Source: Chloroflexota bacterium (GTDB lineage: Bacteria > Chloroflexota > Anaerolineae > UBA4142). From it: 43,133 nt of DNA. The stretch covers positions 1 through 43,133 of the forward strand of contig JACRPR010000012.1 of assembly GCA_016223105.1 (NCBI GenBank). Reading direction: 5' to 3'. Below the pieces are notes generated by a model, which saw only the letters and a list, made by a program, of their open reading frames with translations, searched no databases and had not been told where the DNA came from. The position numbers were made by a program, and so were the translations under genes. Positions 1 to 7,159 of this stretch are shown here, in pieces. Numbering within the stretch: the stretch's first letter is position 1; the number at the start of each line of letters is the position of its first letter.

Positions 1-20
1 CCGTAAAAAAAACCCAAGTT

Positions 21-57
21 TCAAACTTCCGAAATCTCGGAGATTTCGGAAGTTTGA
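21..57. repeat. Perfect palindrome, possible terminator
   Basis: Two 18-bp arms (21-38 and 40-57) are perfect reverse complements around one central base. On the minus strand the hairpin follows the stop codon of the lipoprotein gene ending at 60, and eight T residues come about eight bases later. It may act as a weak terminator. The core resembles other short hairpins in this window, so it is equally likely to be a dispersed repeat. Confidence 0.55.
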
Positions 58-59
58 TT

Positions 60-1712
60 TTAATTTGCCGGTTCGATAAACACCGGCGTCGCATCGAGTG
101 TGAGGGTGAGCGCGCCCTGGGTTGTGGTGAGCGTTTCGACGCGCGGTGCGCGCGCGCCCATTTCCGTGATCGTGCGCGTGATTGTCGCGCGCGGCGCGTT
201 GATCGGCAGAGTGGCTCGCGCGGTCGGTTCGCTTTCGCCGGGAAAATGCAGGCGTCCCGGTTCATTCCACGCGACGATGATCGGTTTGCCGCGCGCCGTG
301 AAACGATACGCGATCACGTTCGATCCCGTGTTCAATTTTTCCACGCTTGAAACGTTCCCCAGTTTATCAATCGTCTGCTGGAGCGCATAGTACGCCGGAC
401 GCGGCGCGCCGGGTTTCCACGTTGGCAAACTCAATTGCGCGTCAATCATTCCCATCACGAACCAGTCGCTCGTGATGCGCGGTTGGTGCAACGCGGGGAT
501 GTCGGCGAGCGCCCACACATTCATTCCCGCATAGCCCGCGTAGATCGCCGCCGCGAATTTTTTGACGAGCGATTTGGAATGTTCCGCGCGAAACCAGCGC
601 GTTGCCGCATCGTGATCGCGCGCGTGCGTGTCCTTCATCGCCTCGAGCAAATGGACGAATCGGATCGCGTCGTTCGCGCGCAATGGCGCGAACGTTAGAA
701 AATCCGCGTCGGTTGCATTCGCCGTGATCGCGCGCAAATTATTCGCCCAAATCCCCTGCGATAGTCCCATCGCATCGCCGATAAAAATCGGTTTGACGTA
801 CCCGTTCTTTTGCATTTCCGCGCGCAACCACCGCGTGGTCGCTTCGAGTTCGGTGTAATCGCCGAGCGCGTGAATTTCGATGATGTCGAACAATTCTGGA
901 CGCGCTAACAATTTTTGCGTTTCGCTAATCGGATGGCGGAACGTGCGATTGACGCGCGCGCGCCGCGCGATTTCGTCCGCGCTCGGATTGTTGTCGAACA
1001 CATCGAGCATCATCAACGGCACGAGCCACACGCGCGCATTCGGGTTCGCGCGCTTGACCGCGCGGTGTGCGATGGTGAGCAATTGCAAATACTCGTCGGT
1101 TGTGCCGGGAAAAAATTCGGTCCACTCGCGTTCGATCACATAATCGAGCACCGGATATTTCAAACCGGGCAGGGCACGGCTGTAGCGCGTGACCAGGTTG
1201 AAAATGTACGCTTCGTAATCATCGAGATATTGCGGATCGGGAAAATGATTTTTCGGTTTCGCGGACGCCCACTCGTTCCACGCGGTTGTGTAAATCTGAA
1301 TCTGATCGAATCCCGCGTTTTGATATTCGGTGATGTAGCGATCCACCTTGTCCCACTTGTAATCGTGTTTGCCCTCGCGCGGCGCGGTCGGTTCAAGCTC
1401 GCGCCAACCGAATGTTTCCGCGGCGGGTCGTGTGGATCGCGCGCCGGCTTGCGCGTAAATTTGCGCGAGACCGGGAAGCATATATTCGACGCCGAAGGCG
1501 AAGGGGCGTGGCGAAATAGTCGGCGCGGTGGTGGCAGAGCGCGTCGCGACTAAAGTTGGCGAAGGAACTAGAGGAACTGAGGGAATTGCGGGAACGGTGG
1601 GGACTGAAGAAATTTCGGTGGGCGGGCGCGTGGCGATCGGCGTTGCTTGTCCGCACGCAAGTAAAAACGCCAAGAGCGCACACACGTATATCACGAATTT
1701 TGCAGAACGCAT
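60..1712 (-). CDS. Lipoprotein with glycoside-hydrolase-like (TIM-barrel) domain
   Basis: 550 residues starting at ATG 1712. The N-terminus is a lipoprotein signal: a basic start, a hydrophobic stretch and the lipobox LLAC with the lipidated Cys at residue 20. A Pro/Thr/Ser-rich linker (about 22-70) leads into a soluble domain. That domain has aromatic-rich strand and helix segments typical of clan-A-type sugar hydrolases, for example FGVEYMLPGL, YNAGF-like helices and DIIEIHALGDY. The usual acid/base position could be the Glu residues in IEREW. At the expected nucleophile strand the sequence reads IFIGDAMG with no Glu, so catalysis is doubtful. The protein would sit on the outer face of the cytoplasmic membrane or in the cell envelope. 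No partner gene is adjacent. The family assignment is inference from sequence style; a solute-binding or sugar-binding role is also possible. Confidence 0.6.
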   Translation of the reverse strand: MRSAKFVIYVCALLAFLLACGQATPIATRPPTEISSVPTVPAIPSVPLVPSPTLVATRSATTAPTISPRPFAFGVEYMLPGLAQIYAQAGARSTRPAAETFGWRELEPTAPREGKHDYKWDKVDRYITEYQNAGFDQIQIYTTAWNEWASAKPKNHFPDPQYLDDYEAYIFNLVTRYSRALPGLKYPVLDYVIEREWTEFFPGTTDEYLQLLTIAHRAVKRANPNARVWLVPLMMLDVFDNNPSADEIARRARVNRTFRHPISETQKLLARPELFDIIEIHALGDYTELEATTRWLRAEMQKNGYVKPIFIGDAMGLSQGIWANNLRAITANATDADFLTFAPLRANDAIRFVHLLEAMKDTHARDHDAATRWFRAEHSKSLVKKFAAAIYAGYAGMNVWALADIPALHQPRITSDWFVMGMIDAQLSLPTWKPGAPRPAYYALQQTIDKLGNVSSVEKLNTGSNVIAYRFTARGKPIIVAWNEPGRLHFPGESEPTARATLPINAPRATITRTITEMGARAPRVETLTTTQGALTLTLDATPVFIEPAN

Positions 1713-1862
1713 ACAAACCTAAAATGGGACGCGGACCGCTCCGCGCGCGGAGGAACGCGGATTAAATTCAACGGTGGGATTCGACGCTTCAGCGGGTTGT
1801 TTGTCCGAACGAACCACCGCGTAAACGCTCGAATCCAATTGTACATTCCGCGTTTGTCCGCG

Positions 1863-2464
1863 TTAGTCCGCGTCCAATAATTTCTTCACTTTGCGAAATA
1901 CATCGTCGAGCATCGCCGCGTTCAATCGCCCGGTCTGCGTGTTTTGTTTGCTGGGATGATACGCGCAGATGAGCGTTGGTAATTTTGCCACAGAGCGCAC
2001 AGGGGACACAGAGGTTTTTCTTTTTCCCTCTGTGCTCTCTGTGTTCCCTGTGGCTTTTTGTGAGTTACCCAAGACGTAAACCGCGCCGTGCGCGAATTTG
2101 ATGCGCGGAATTTTGTGCCCTTGCTCACGCAATAATCGCACATAGCCATCGCACGCGATTTTGCCGAGCGCGACGATGACGCGCGCGTGTGTGAGCAATT
2201 CGAGTTCGCGCGCGAGGTACGGCAAACAATTCGCTTGCTCTTGCAATGTCGGCTTGTTTTCGATCCGTGAGCGCCCGGCGCAAGCCCAATCAAAACGACG
2301 CGCGCGTTCGGATCGCCAAAACCAGGGACGGGCTTGCCCCAGTAATCCCACGCGCGATACGCGCGCCGTTTCTCCCGCGCGATGCGTTCGCGATATTCAA
2401 CGAGGCGCGGGCAGAGGCGGCAAGTGACAAGTTTTGAGTTGTGGTGAGTCCAGGTTGGGGTCAT
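1863..2464 (-). pseudogene. Type 5-like uracil-DNA glycosylase, internally deleted and frameshifted
   Basis: Two minus-strand frames together give a type 4/5 (Fe-S) uracil-DNA glycosylase. The N-terminal frame (ATG at 2464) carries the first two cluster cysteines (CRLC), the motif GKPVPGFGDP and GLAPGAHG. At about 2260-2268 the frame changes, and the next recognisable residues are ENKPTLQE, which in intact family members lie roughly 60 residues further on. The segment holding the FTGD-type motif and the third Cys (usually in VRCAPP) is missing. The second frame continues with the fourth Cys (EQANCLPY) and the C-terminal motif CAYHPSKQNTQTG, and ends at 1863. A palindromic repeat (1987-2054) adds about 22 residues just before the HPS motif. 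The start lacks a clear ribosome-binding site. The gene is almost certainly inactive unless the deletion is an assembly artefact. Confidence 0.7.
1987..2054. repeat. CACAGAG-type palindromic repeat inside the UDG remnant
   Basis: Arms built of CACAGAG/CTCTGTG words (1987-2015 and 2026-2054) form an imperfect inverted repeat around a T-rich centre. It lies in frame in the second half of the uracil-DNA glycosylase remnant and encodes an extra polar segment rich in Lys, Thr and Ser between the strand ending VYVLG and the motif LICAYHPS. Confidence 0.7.
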
Positions 2465-2477
2465 AGTTGTTCGCGTC

Positions 2478-2547
2478 AACGAATTTTACACGAATAAACG
2501 AATAGTGCGGGCGTTCTCATTCGTTTATTCGTTTCCCATTCGTTGAG
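2478..2547. repeat. Nested palindromic repeat between genes
   Basis: Inner arms 2491-2503 and 2519-2531 (CGAATAAACGAAT and its complement) are perfect. An outer pair, CAACGAAT at 2479-2486 and ATTCGTTG at 2539-2546, encloses them. It fills most of the gap between the NACHT-HEAT gene and the UDG remnant, both on the minus strand, and could form a stable hairpin in read-through RNA. Confidence 0.7.
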
Positions 2548-2556
2548 TCTCTCCCT

Positions 2557-4509
2557 TCACACCTTGGGTCCCGGTGCAACCGCCATCAGCGCGTCGAAGA
2601 GATAATCGCGTGGAGGATTCCAAGATGGTGTATCCATTCCAGGTAAATTGAGACTTGAGACCAGTTGTTTTGCCAAGTTTGTTGGGGCTATATTCCCAGG
2701 TTGACGGACAAGATACGAAATTGCTTTTGCGGAACTATTGCGGACAAATTCGTCTTTATCCCCGAGCGCAGACAGCAAGACGGTGACAACTTGTGGTTGA
2801 ATAGTTGTATTCTGAAGCGATTCAACGACGCGGGCGCGAACAAAGGCGTCTATTTCCCCAGTCATTGATAGTAAAGCGGAGAGGACTTGGGGCTGAGCAA
2901 TTGCATTGCCAAGTGCTTCCACCGCACTAGCGCGGACAAAGGAATCTTCATCACGTAGAGTGGCCAATATGGCAATGACGACTTCTGGTATGGTCGTCGC
3001 ATTACCAAGCGTATCTGCCGCAATAGCGCGGACAGATTTATCTTTATCATGGAGTGCTGACAGTAAGGCAGTAACGACTTGAGGTTGAGTCGTCGCATTG
3101 TATAGTGCACCTGCCGCATTAGCACGGACATACGCGCTCTTGTCGCGGAGTGTGATGAGCAAGTCGGCGACAACTTCGGTTTGGGTTACTGCATTACGGA
3201 GCGCATACGCTGAGAGGGCGCGGACATCTTCATCTTCATCGTCAAGCCCACGCAACAAGGTCGTGACCGTCTCGGGTTGGGTGGTTGCATCGCGGAGTAC
3301 ATCTGCCGCGCAAGCACGAACGTACTCGCTCTGATCGCGGAGGGTAGCCACCAAGCCAGAAATAATTTCTGGATGAGATACTGCATTGCGGAGTGAATTT
3401 GCTACAGGGACGCGGACATATTCACTTTCATCGTGAAGTGCATTGAGTAAAGCGATGTTTACTTCGGGTTGTGCTTTGGCATTGCCAAGCGCTTCAGCCG
3501 CACGGGCGCGAACATCTTCATTTCTATCTTGAATCGCAGACAGCAAAGCGCCAACAACATTGGGTTGGTTAATCGCGTTGCCGAGCACACTTGCGACACG
3601 CGAGCGCACATCGTCGTCTTCGTCAAAGAGCGTGGCTACCAATGCGGTAATGACTTCAGGGTGATTGGTCACGTTGCCAAGTGCTTCTGCCGCGCGGGTG
3701 CGGACATACCCATCGTTATCACGGAGTGCGGATAACAAGGCATTGGCAACTATTGATGGAGTGGATACATTGCTAAGCGCGTGCACGGCACAGGCGCGGG
3801 TAAGAGCATTTCTGTCGCGGAGGGCAACGAGTAATTCGGCAACTGTATCAGCGGAGAGGGTTATACTACAAAACGCAGAAGCGGCACTAGCACGAGTCGT
3901 TTCGTCTCCATTTCGAAGAGCATTTCTAAGGAGGTGATTGAGATCATTACCTCCCTCGCTCGCTTGAATTGATTGAATGTTATGTTCCAAACGTTTTCGC
4001 AACGGTTTATACTTCCCCGCGCCTTCTTCATCCATCCACAACTTGTACGCCCCATTCACAATTCGCTTGCGAAGTGGCGCGCTCACATCCTGATCCCCCA
4101 ACACGCGCAACGCAAACAGCAAATCGCGGTGCAAAATTTCTTCGTAGGGGCTGGGTCCACCCAGGTCTTTGCCCAGAATTGTCTGCTCAACCAAATCGCT
4201 CACATCGTCCGGAAATTCCATTCCGTAAAAACCAATCGCGAGCAAAATCGGTTCTTCCCAGCGCGGACGATGCAAATGATTGCGAATGCGTTTCGCCGCT
4301 TCGCGCGGTTTCGCCACGAGCCAGCGCGCGGCAAAATATTCTTCAAACGTCAGGTGCATAAATCCGTAACGCCGCGGCGCGCGCTCGACAAACAGCCCGG
4401 TGTGTTGCCGAATCTTGGTCAAAAATTCGCTTACCGCGTTTTGCACGTCGGGGTCGTCCGGCTCTTTGCCCATAAACCCGGCTTTGACGTTCGCGAGTTG
4501 CGCGCGCAC
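2557..4509 (-). CDS. C-terminal part of NACHT-HEAT protein (HEAT-repeat sensor half)
   Basis: A 650-residue open frame beginning at GTG 4509, in the same reading frame as the NACHT gene upstream (4537-6273) and separated from it by a single TAA codon at 4537-4539. It starts in the middle of a STAND helical domain: the segment with RRYGFMHLTFEEYFAARWL is the conserved end of NACHT-type modules. From about residue 222 there are twelve HEAT-like repeats of 32 residues, pattern VVxALLxALxDxDxxVRAxAAxALxNAxxQP, the usual target-sensing superhelix of NLR-like proteins. On its own this half has no ATPase or effector domain, so it is probably not a free-standing gene product. It would be expressed only by re-initiation or stop read-through. 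Base composition of the repeat array is less CGCG-rich than its neighbours. Confidence 0.75.
   Translation of the reverse strand: MRAQLANVKAGFMGKEPDDPDVQNAVSEFLTKIRQHTGLFVERAPRRYGFMHLTFEEYFAARWLVAKPREAAKRIRNHLHRPRWEEPILLAIGFYGMEFPDDVSDLVEQTILGKDLGGPSPYEEILHRDLLFALRVLGDQDVSAPLRKRIVNGAYKLWMDEEGAGKYKPLRKRLEHNIQSIQASEGGNDLNHLLRNALRNGDETTRASAASAFCSITLSADTVAELLVALRDRNALTRACAVHALSNVSTPSIVANALLSALRDNDGYVRTRAAEALGNVTNHPEVITALVATLFDEDDDVRSRVASVLGNAINQPNVVGALLSAIQDRNEDVRARAAEALGNAKAQPEVNIALLNALHDESEYVRVPVANSLRNAVSHPEIISGLVATLRDQSEYVRACAADVLRDATTQPETVTTLLRGLDDEDEDVRALSAYALRNAVTQTEVVADLLITLRDKSAYVRANAAGALYNATTQPQVVTALLSALHDKDKSVRAIAADTLGNATTIPEVVIAILATLRDEDSFVRASAVEALGNAIAQPQVLSALLSMTGEIDAFVRARVVESLQNTTIQPQVVTVLLSALGDKDEFVRNSSAKAISYLVRQPGNIAPTNLAKQLVSSLNLPGMDTPSWNPPRDYLFDALMAVAPGPKV
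2695..3846 (-). repeat. Twelve 96-bp tandem units encoding HEAT repeats
   Basis: Twelve consecutive 32-codon units can be aligned without gaps in the translated protein. Residues facing the groove differ strongly between units while the VRAxAAxALxN helix core is kept, as expected of a diversifying recognition surface. The DNA units have diverged enough that this is not a simple satellite. Confidence 0.8.
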
Positions 4510-4536
4510 CTCGCCTTCGGTCGCAATGCCCGCCGG

Positions 4537-4539
4537 TTA
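4537..4539 (-). other. In-frame TAA splitting the NACHT-HEAT gene
   Basis: The codon following MHEN is TAA; the next ten codons read PAGIATEGEV and then the downstream open frame, with no frame change. The sequence on both sides matches one continuous STAND helical domain. This points to a single nonsense substitution in an otherwise intact gene, or to a base-call error. Confidence 0.75.
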
Positions 4540-6273
4540 GTTCTCGTGCATCCACGCCGCGAGTTCCGCGAGCAAACGATTCGCCTCTGCTTCGTTGACG
4601 AGCGCGGCTTGCGGAATGCCGCGCGCCAACTCCCAATCGCGAATGAGCGTGTCCGCCGCGAGCCGATACAATTCGATGCGACGTTGCGGCAAGCGCGCGC
4701 CAGTGCGATGAATCAACGCGAGCACGCGCAGTAAAAGCGGATTCGCGGACAGTCGTCGCACGCCGGGATTTTTCGTGATGGCGTCGGTAATGCCGTCAAT
4801 CTCGGCTTGCGCTTTTGCGTTTTGCGCGTCGGGCGAGAGGTCGGGCGTTTGAAAGCGTTCGACCGCGTGACACCAACAATCGAGAAAGCGTTTGATTTGT
4901 TCATCGTTCATCTCGCAGACGGTGTAATGCAGCAGGTCGCCCGCGAGCGGTGCGGTGCGATACCCGGCAACGCGCGACGTAACGACGAAACGATTGCCCG
5001 CGTTCTCATACGCGCGAATCAGCGCGTCCGCTTGCGCGGCGATTTGCGCGCGTTCATCCGGCGCGATCACTTCATCCAAGCCATCGAGCAAAACGAGGCA
5101 CGCGCCTTGTGCGAGTCGTTCGCGAATGAGTGTTGCGAGCGCGGGATCGCCATCGTCATCACCACGAATTGATGTTGGCAAAAAATCCGCGAGCGACCGG
5201 TTGTCGCGATTCTCGGCGTAATTCGCGAGACGTAAGTACAGCGGCAAGCGCGTTGCACCCAGGTCGGTCATCGTTGTTTCGCCGCGTTTCATCGCTTGCG
5301 CGTGACGCAGAGCGAGATAGCGCATCAGCGTCGTCTTGCCCGCGCCCGGGTCGCCGAGGATGACGAGTTTGTTTTTCTCGCGCACCAACTCCGCCAACTC
5401 AGCGACGACCCGGCGGGTCGTCTCCACATTGCCGCGCGCGTAACGCCCGAGCAAAATTTCGTACAGGTCCTCTTTTTCCTCCGCGCGCAAATCATCGCGC
5501 TTGCTCAACTCATCGAGTTCGCGTTCAAACACACGCCGGTCGCGCGCGTCGCCCATCGGTGGTTCGGCTTCCGCTTGAAGCGACACGTAAATTTCGTCGA
5601 GCAAGACCTGGACTTGGCGCACGGTTTGCATCGTCCCGCGCGGGTCGAGATAGCGATGCTGGTCAATCACCCAGTTCAAATAATTTTGAAGTGTTTCATC
5701 GGTTGGCGTGGGACCGTGTTCGATGCGTCGCAAAATCGCGTCGAGCGTTGCGGCGGATTGTTGCGTCGCGCGTGCAGTTTGAATGTCGGCGGCAGTTTTC
5801 AGCGCGTCGCGCAAATCGGCAACGCCCGCGAGTTCTTCGCGCAAAATTTCGAGGAACGCGATCACACCGCGCTCGACGCGCGCAGAATCGAATCGCGCCG
5901 GAAGCACATTGGAGAATTTGCCGCGCAGAGTTTCGGCGGCGATGGAATCGAAGGGGCGTTGGGCAATGATCGCAATCGCGTCGCGCACGGAGGGGAGATC
6001 AACAAACTGCGTGTCGCGCGTCAGCACGAGTGTGAGATCGCGATCGGGGTGATCGCTCGTCCAACGTTCAACTGCGCGTTCAGTCGCGGCCTGAATTTGC
6101 GCGCGCAATTTGTGGTCGGAGCGCAAGCGCGCAAAACGATCCGCGAGTTCCTTTTCGCCGCGTTCTTTCAATTTGTCCGCGACGTAATTCACCGCCTTGT
6201 CGAGAATTGTTTCGGCGACGCGCACACCAATCACGGCGGATGCGGTTCCAGCGATCAGAGTTGGGTCGGGCAT
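4537..6273 (-). CDS. NACHT-domain STAND NTPase, truncated by in-frame TAA
   Basis: 578 residues from ATG 6273, chosen because AAGGAG lies seven bases before it and a promoter lies upstream; the longer frame to 6354 has neither. An N-terminal helical region of about 290 residues (possible effector or adaptor, not recognised) precedes the NACHT module. The Walker A motif GDPGAGKTT is near residue 310, Walker B LVLLDGLDE near 395, then a sensor-like FVVTSRVAGYR and the winged-helix motif LSANPLLLRVLALIH. The frame stops at TAA (4537-4539) directly after LAAWMHEN, then continues in the same frame into the rest of the helical domain and a HEAT array (2557-4509). A CAA-to-TAA change would explain this. 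Full length would be about 1239 residues. NACHT/STAND proteins of this architecture are known as NLR-like antiphage sensors; that role here is inference. Confidence 0.8.
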   Translation of the reverse strand: MPDPTLIAGTASAVIGVRVAETILDKAVNYVADKLKERGEKELADRFARLRSDHKLRAQIQAATERAVERWTSDHPDRDLTLVLTRDTQFVDLPSVRDAIAIIAQRPFDSIAAETLRGKFSNVLPARFDSARVERGVIAFLEILREELAGVADLRDALKTAADIQTARATQQSAATLDAILRRIEHGPTPTDETLQNYLNWVIDQHRYLDPRGTMQTVRQVQVLLDEIYVSLQAEAEPPMGDARDRRVFERELDELSKRDDLRAEEKEDLYEILLGRYARGNVETTRRVVAELAELVREKNKLVILGDPGAGKTTLMRYLALRHAQAMKRGETTMTDLGATRLPLYLRLANYAENRDNRSLADFLPTSIRGDDDGDPALATLIRERLAQGACLVLLDGLDEVIAPDERAQIAAQADALIRAYENAGNRFVVTSRVAGYRTAPLAGDLLHYTVCEMNDEQIKRFLDCWCHAVERFQTPDLSPDAQNAKAQAEIDGITDAITKNPGVRRLSANPLLLRVLALIHRTGARLPQRRIELYRLAADTLIRDWELARGIPQAALVNEAEANRLLAELAAWMHEN

Positions 6274-6301
6274 AGATGCGCTCCTTGCGAGAGTTGCGGA
6301 T

Positions 6302-6330
6302 AGTGTAAAGCGAAATGCGAGTCCGGTCAA
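6302..6330 (-). promoter_or_regulatory. Promoter of NACHT gene
   Basis: On the minus strand TTGACC (6325-6330) is followed after 17 bp by TACACT (6302-6307), about 28 bp before the ATG at 6273. The spacing is ideal for a housekeeping sigma factor. It faces away from the promoter of the toxin-antitoxin pair, so the two units are divergently transcribed. Confidence 0.5.
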
Positions 6331-6342
6331 GCCCGGTTTGAT

Positions 6343-6371
6343 TTGACATTCCAACTTGGCGCGTATAGTAT
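6343..6371 (+). promoter_or_regulatory. Promoter of AbrB/PIN pair
   Basis: TTGACA (6343-6348), a 17-bp spacer and TAGTAT (6366-6371), lying about 60 bp before the antitoxin start. A small palindrome (6390-6408, arms GGCAAATT/AATTTGCC) lies between promoter and gene and could be the operator bound by the AbrB-type antitoxin. The palindrome also resembles dispersed hairpins elsewhere in the window, so the operator role is only a suggestion. Confidence 0.55.
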
Positions 6372-6389
6372 TACTCGCGAATCAAGTAG

Positions 6390-6408
6390 GGCAAATTTCC
6401 AATTTGCC
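6390..6408. repeat. Short GCAAATT hairpin upstream of antitoxin gene
   Basis: Eight-bp perfect arms with a three-base loop. Similar GCAAATTT hairpins occur at 41335-41380 and a related one at 8408-8426. Confidence 0.6.
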
Positions 6409-6429
6409 AAATAGTGCAGGAGAAAGCGA

Positions 6430-6711
6430 ATGTCAGTTCAAGAACATCTCGGCACGGTTACGCAGAAAGGGCAGGTGACGATCCCGCTGGTTGTTCGTCG
6501 CCTCTTGGATGTCAAACCGCGCGATCGCGTCGTTTTTCGCGTGACGGATGGTCGCGTCGAATTGCTTCCGGCGAATATGACGTTGGAAGCAGTGTACGGC
6601 GCGGTGAAACCGTTGGCGCGTCCAGAGAATTGGAAAACCGTGCGCCAGCGCGCGCGCGAAGAACGCGCCCAGTATCGAGTTCGCAAAACCAAAAAGCCGG
6701 GAGCGCGTTGA
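6430..6711 (+). CDS. AbrB/MazE-type antitoxin (SpoVT-AbrB fold)
   Basis: 93 residues; start ATG 6430 preceded by AGGAG at a good distance. Residues 8-52 form a swapped-hairpin AbrB DNA-binding domain: GTVTQKGQVTIP is the classic first strand and loop, followed by RDRVVFRVTDGRVELLP. The basic C-terminal tail (RARPEN-like then RQRAREERAQYRVRKTKK) is the usual place for binding and masking the partner toxin. The stop overlaps the start of the PIN gene (TGATG), so the two are translationally coupled. Expected to neutralise the PIN nuclease and to repress its own promoter, as known for VapB-type antitoxins with this fold. Confidence 0.88.
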   Translation: MSVQEHLGTVTQKGQVTIPLVVRRLLDVKPRDRVVFRVTDGRVELLPANMTLEAVYGAVKPLARPENWKTVRQRAREERAQYRVRKTKKPGAR

Positions 6712-7118
6712 TGGATTTTCTGGACACCAACATTTTTCTGCGCTATTTGACGAAAGATGATCCGGTCAAGGCGCAGAAATGTTATGAATTGTTTCAACGC
6801 ATCAAACGGAAAGAAGTGCGCGCCGTTACATCCGAATCTGTTTTGGCTGAAGTTGTTTATGTGCTTTCTTCGCGCGCGGTGTATAATCAACCGCGCGAAA
6901 ACGTGCGTGCGTTATTGTTGCCGATTGTGAGTCTGCCCGGCTTACGTGTTCCGCATCGCCGCGTGTTTCTGCGCGCGCTCGATTTGTATGCCGGTACATC
7001 ATTCGATTTCGAGGATGCGCTGTCGGTCGCGCACATGGAGCGACTGAAGCTGACTACAATTTTGAGTTACGACGCGGATTTTGATCGCATCAAGACGATT
7101 CAACGACGCGAGCCGTAG
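6711..7118 (+). CDS. PIN-domain RNase toxin (VapC-like)
   Basis: 135 residues starting at ATG 6711, one base of which is shared with the antitoxin stop codon; GGGAG lies just upstream. The PIN fold is complete: FLDTNIFLRYL at the N-terminus supplies the first acidic residue (D5) and N7. SESVLAEVVYVL supplies the conserved Glu, FDFEDALSVAHM the third acidic residue, and TTILSYDADFDRI the last acidic cluster. PIN toxins of VapBC pairs are Mg-dependent ribonucleases that cut tRNA or rRNA and stop growth when the antitoxin is lost. Intact reading frames of both genes contrast with the broken genes on either side. A hairpin terminator follows directly. Confidence 0.9.
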   Translation: MDFLDTNIFLRYLTKDDPVKAQKCYELFQRIKRKEVRAVTSESVLAEVVYVLSSRAVYNQPRENVRALLLPIVSLPGLRVPHRRVFLRALDLYAGTSFDFEDALSVAHMERLKLTTILSYDADFDRIKTIQRREP

Positions 7119-7120
7119 AA

Positions 7121-7155
7121 AAAACCTGGAAGGTCTTCAAGACCTTCCAGGTTTT
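7121..7155. terminator. Bidirectional hairpin terminator (GGTCTTCAAGACC family)
   Basis: A perfect palindrome with 17-bp arms and a single central base, starting with A-run and ending with T-run, lies between the convergent PIN gene and aminotransferase remnant. It can serve both strands. The same core, GGTCTTCAAGACC, is found at 29889-29921, so this is a repeat family used as terminator. Confidence 0.8.
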
Positions 7156-7159
7156 CATT

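Noticed and set aside
1863..2464. Programmed frameshift in the uracil-DNA glycosylase
   Set aside because: No slippery run at the join, and a large conserved segment is missing, which frameshifting cannot restore.
2695..3846. 96-bp periodicity considered as a CRISPR or satellite array
   Set aside because: The period is an exact number of codons and translates into HEAT repeats; DNA units have diverged.
5296..6303. 335-codon open frame opposite the NACHT gene
   Set aside because: No motif, composition of a shadow frame, and NACHT motifs on the other strand are unambiguous.
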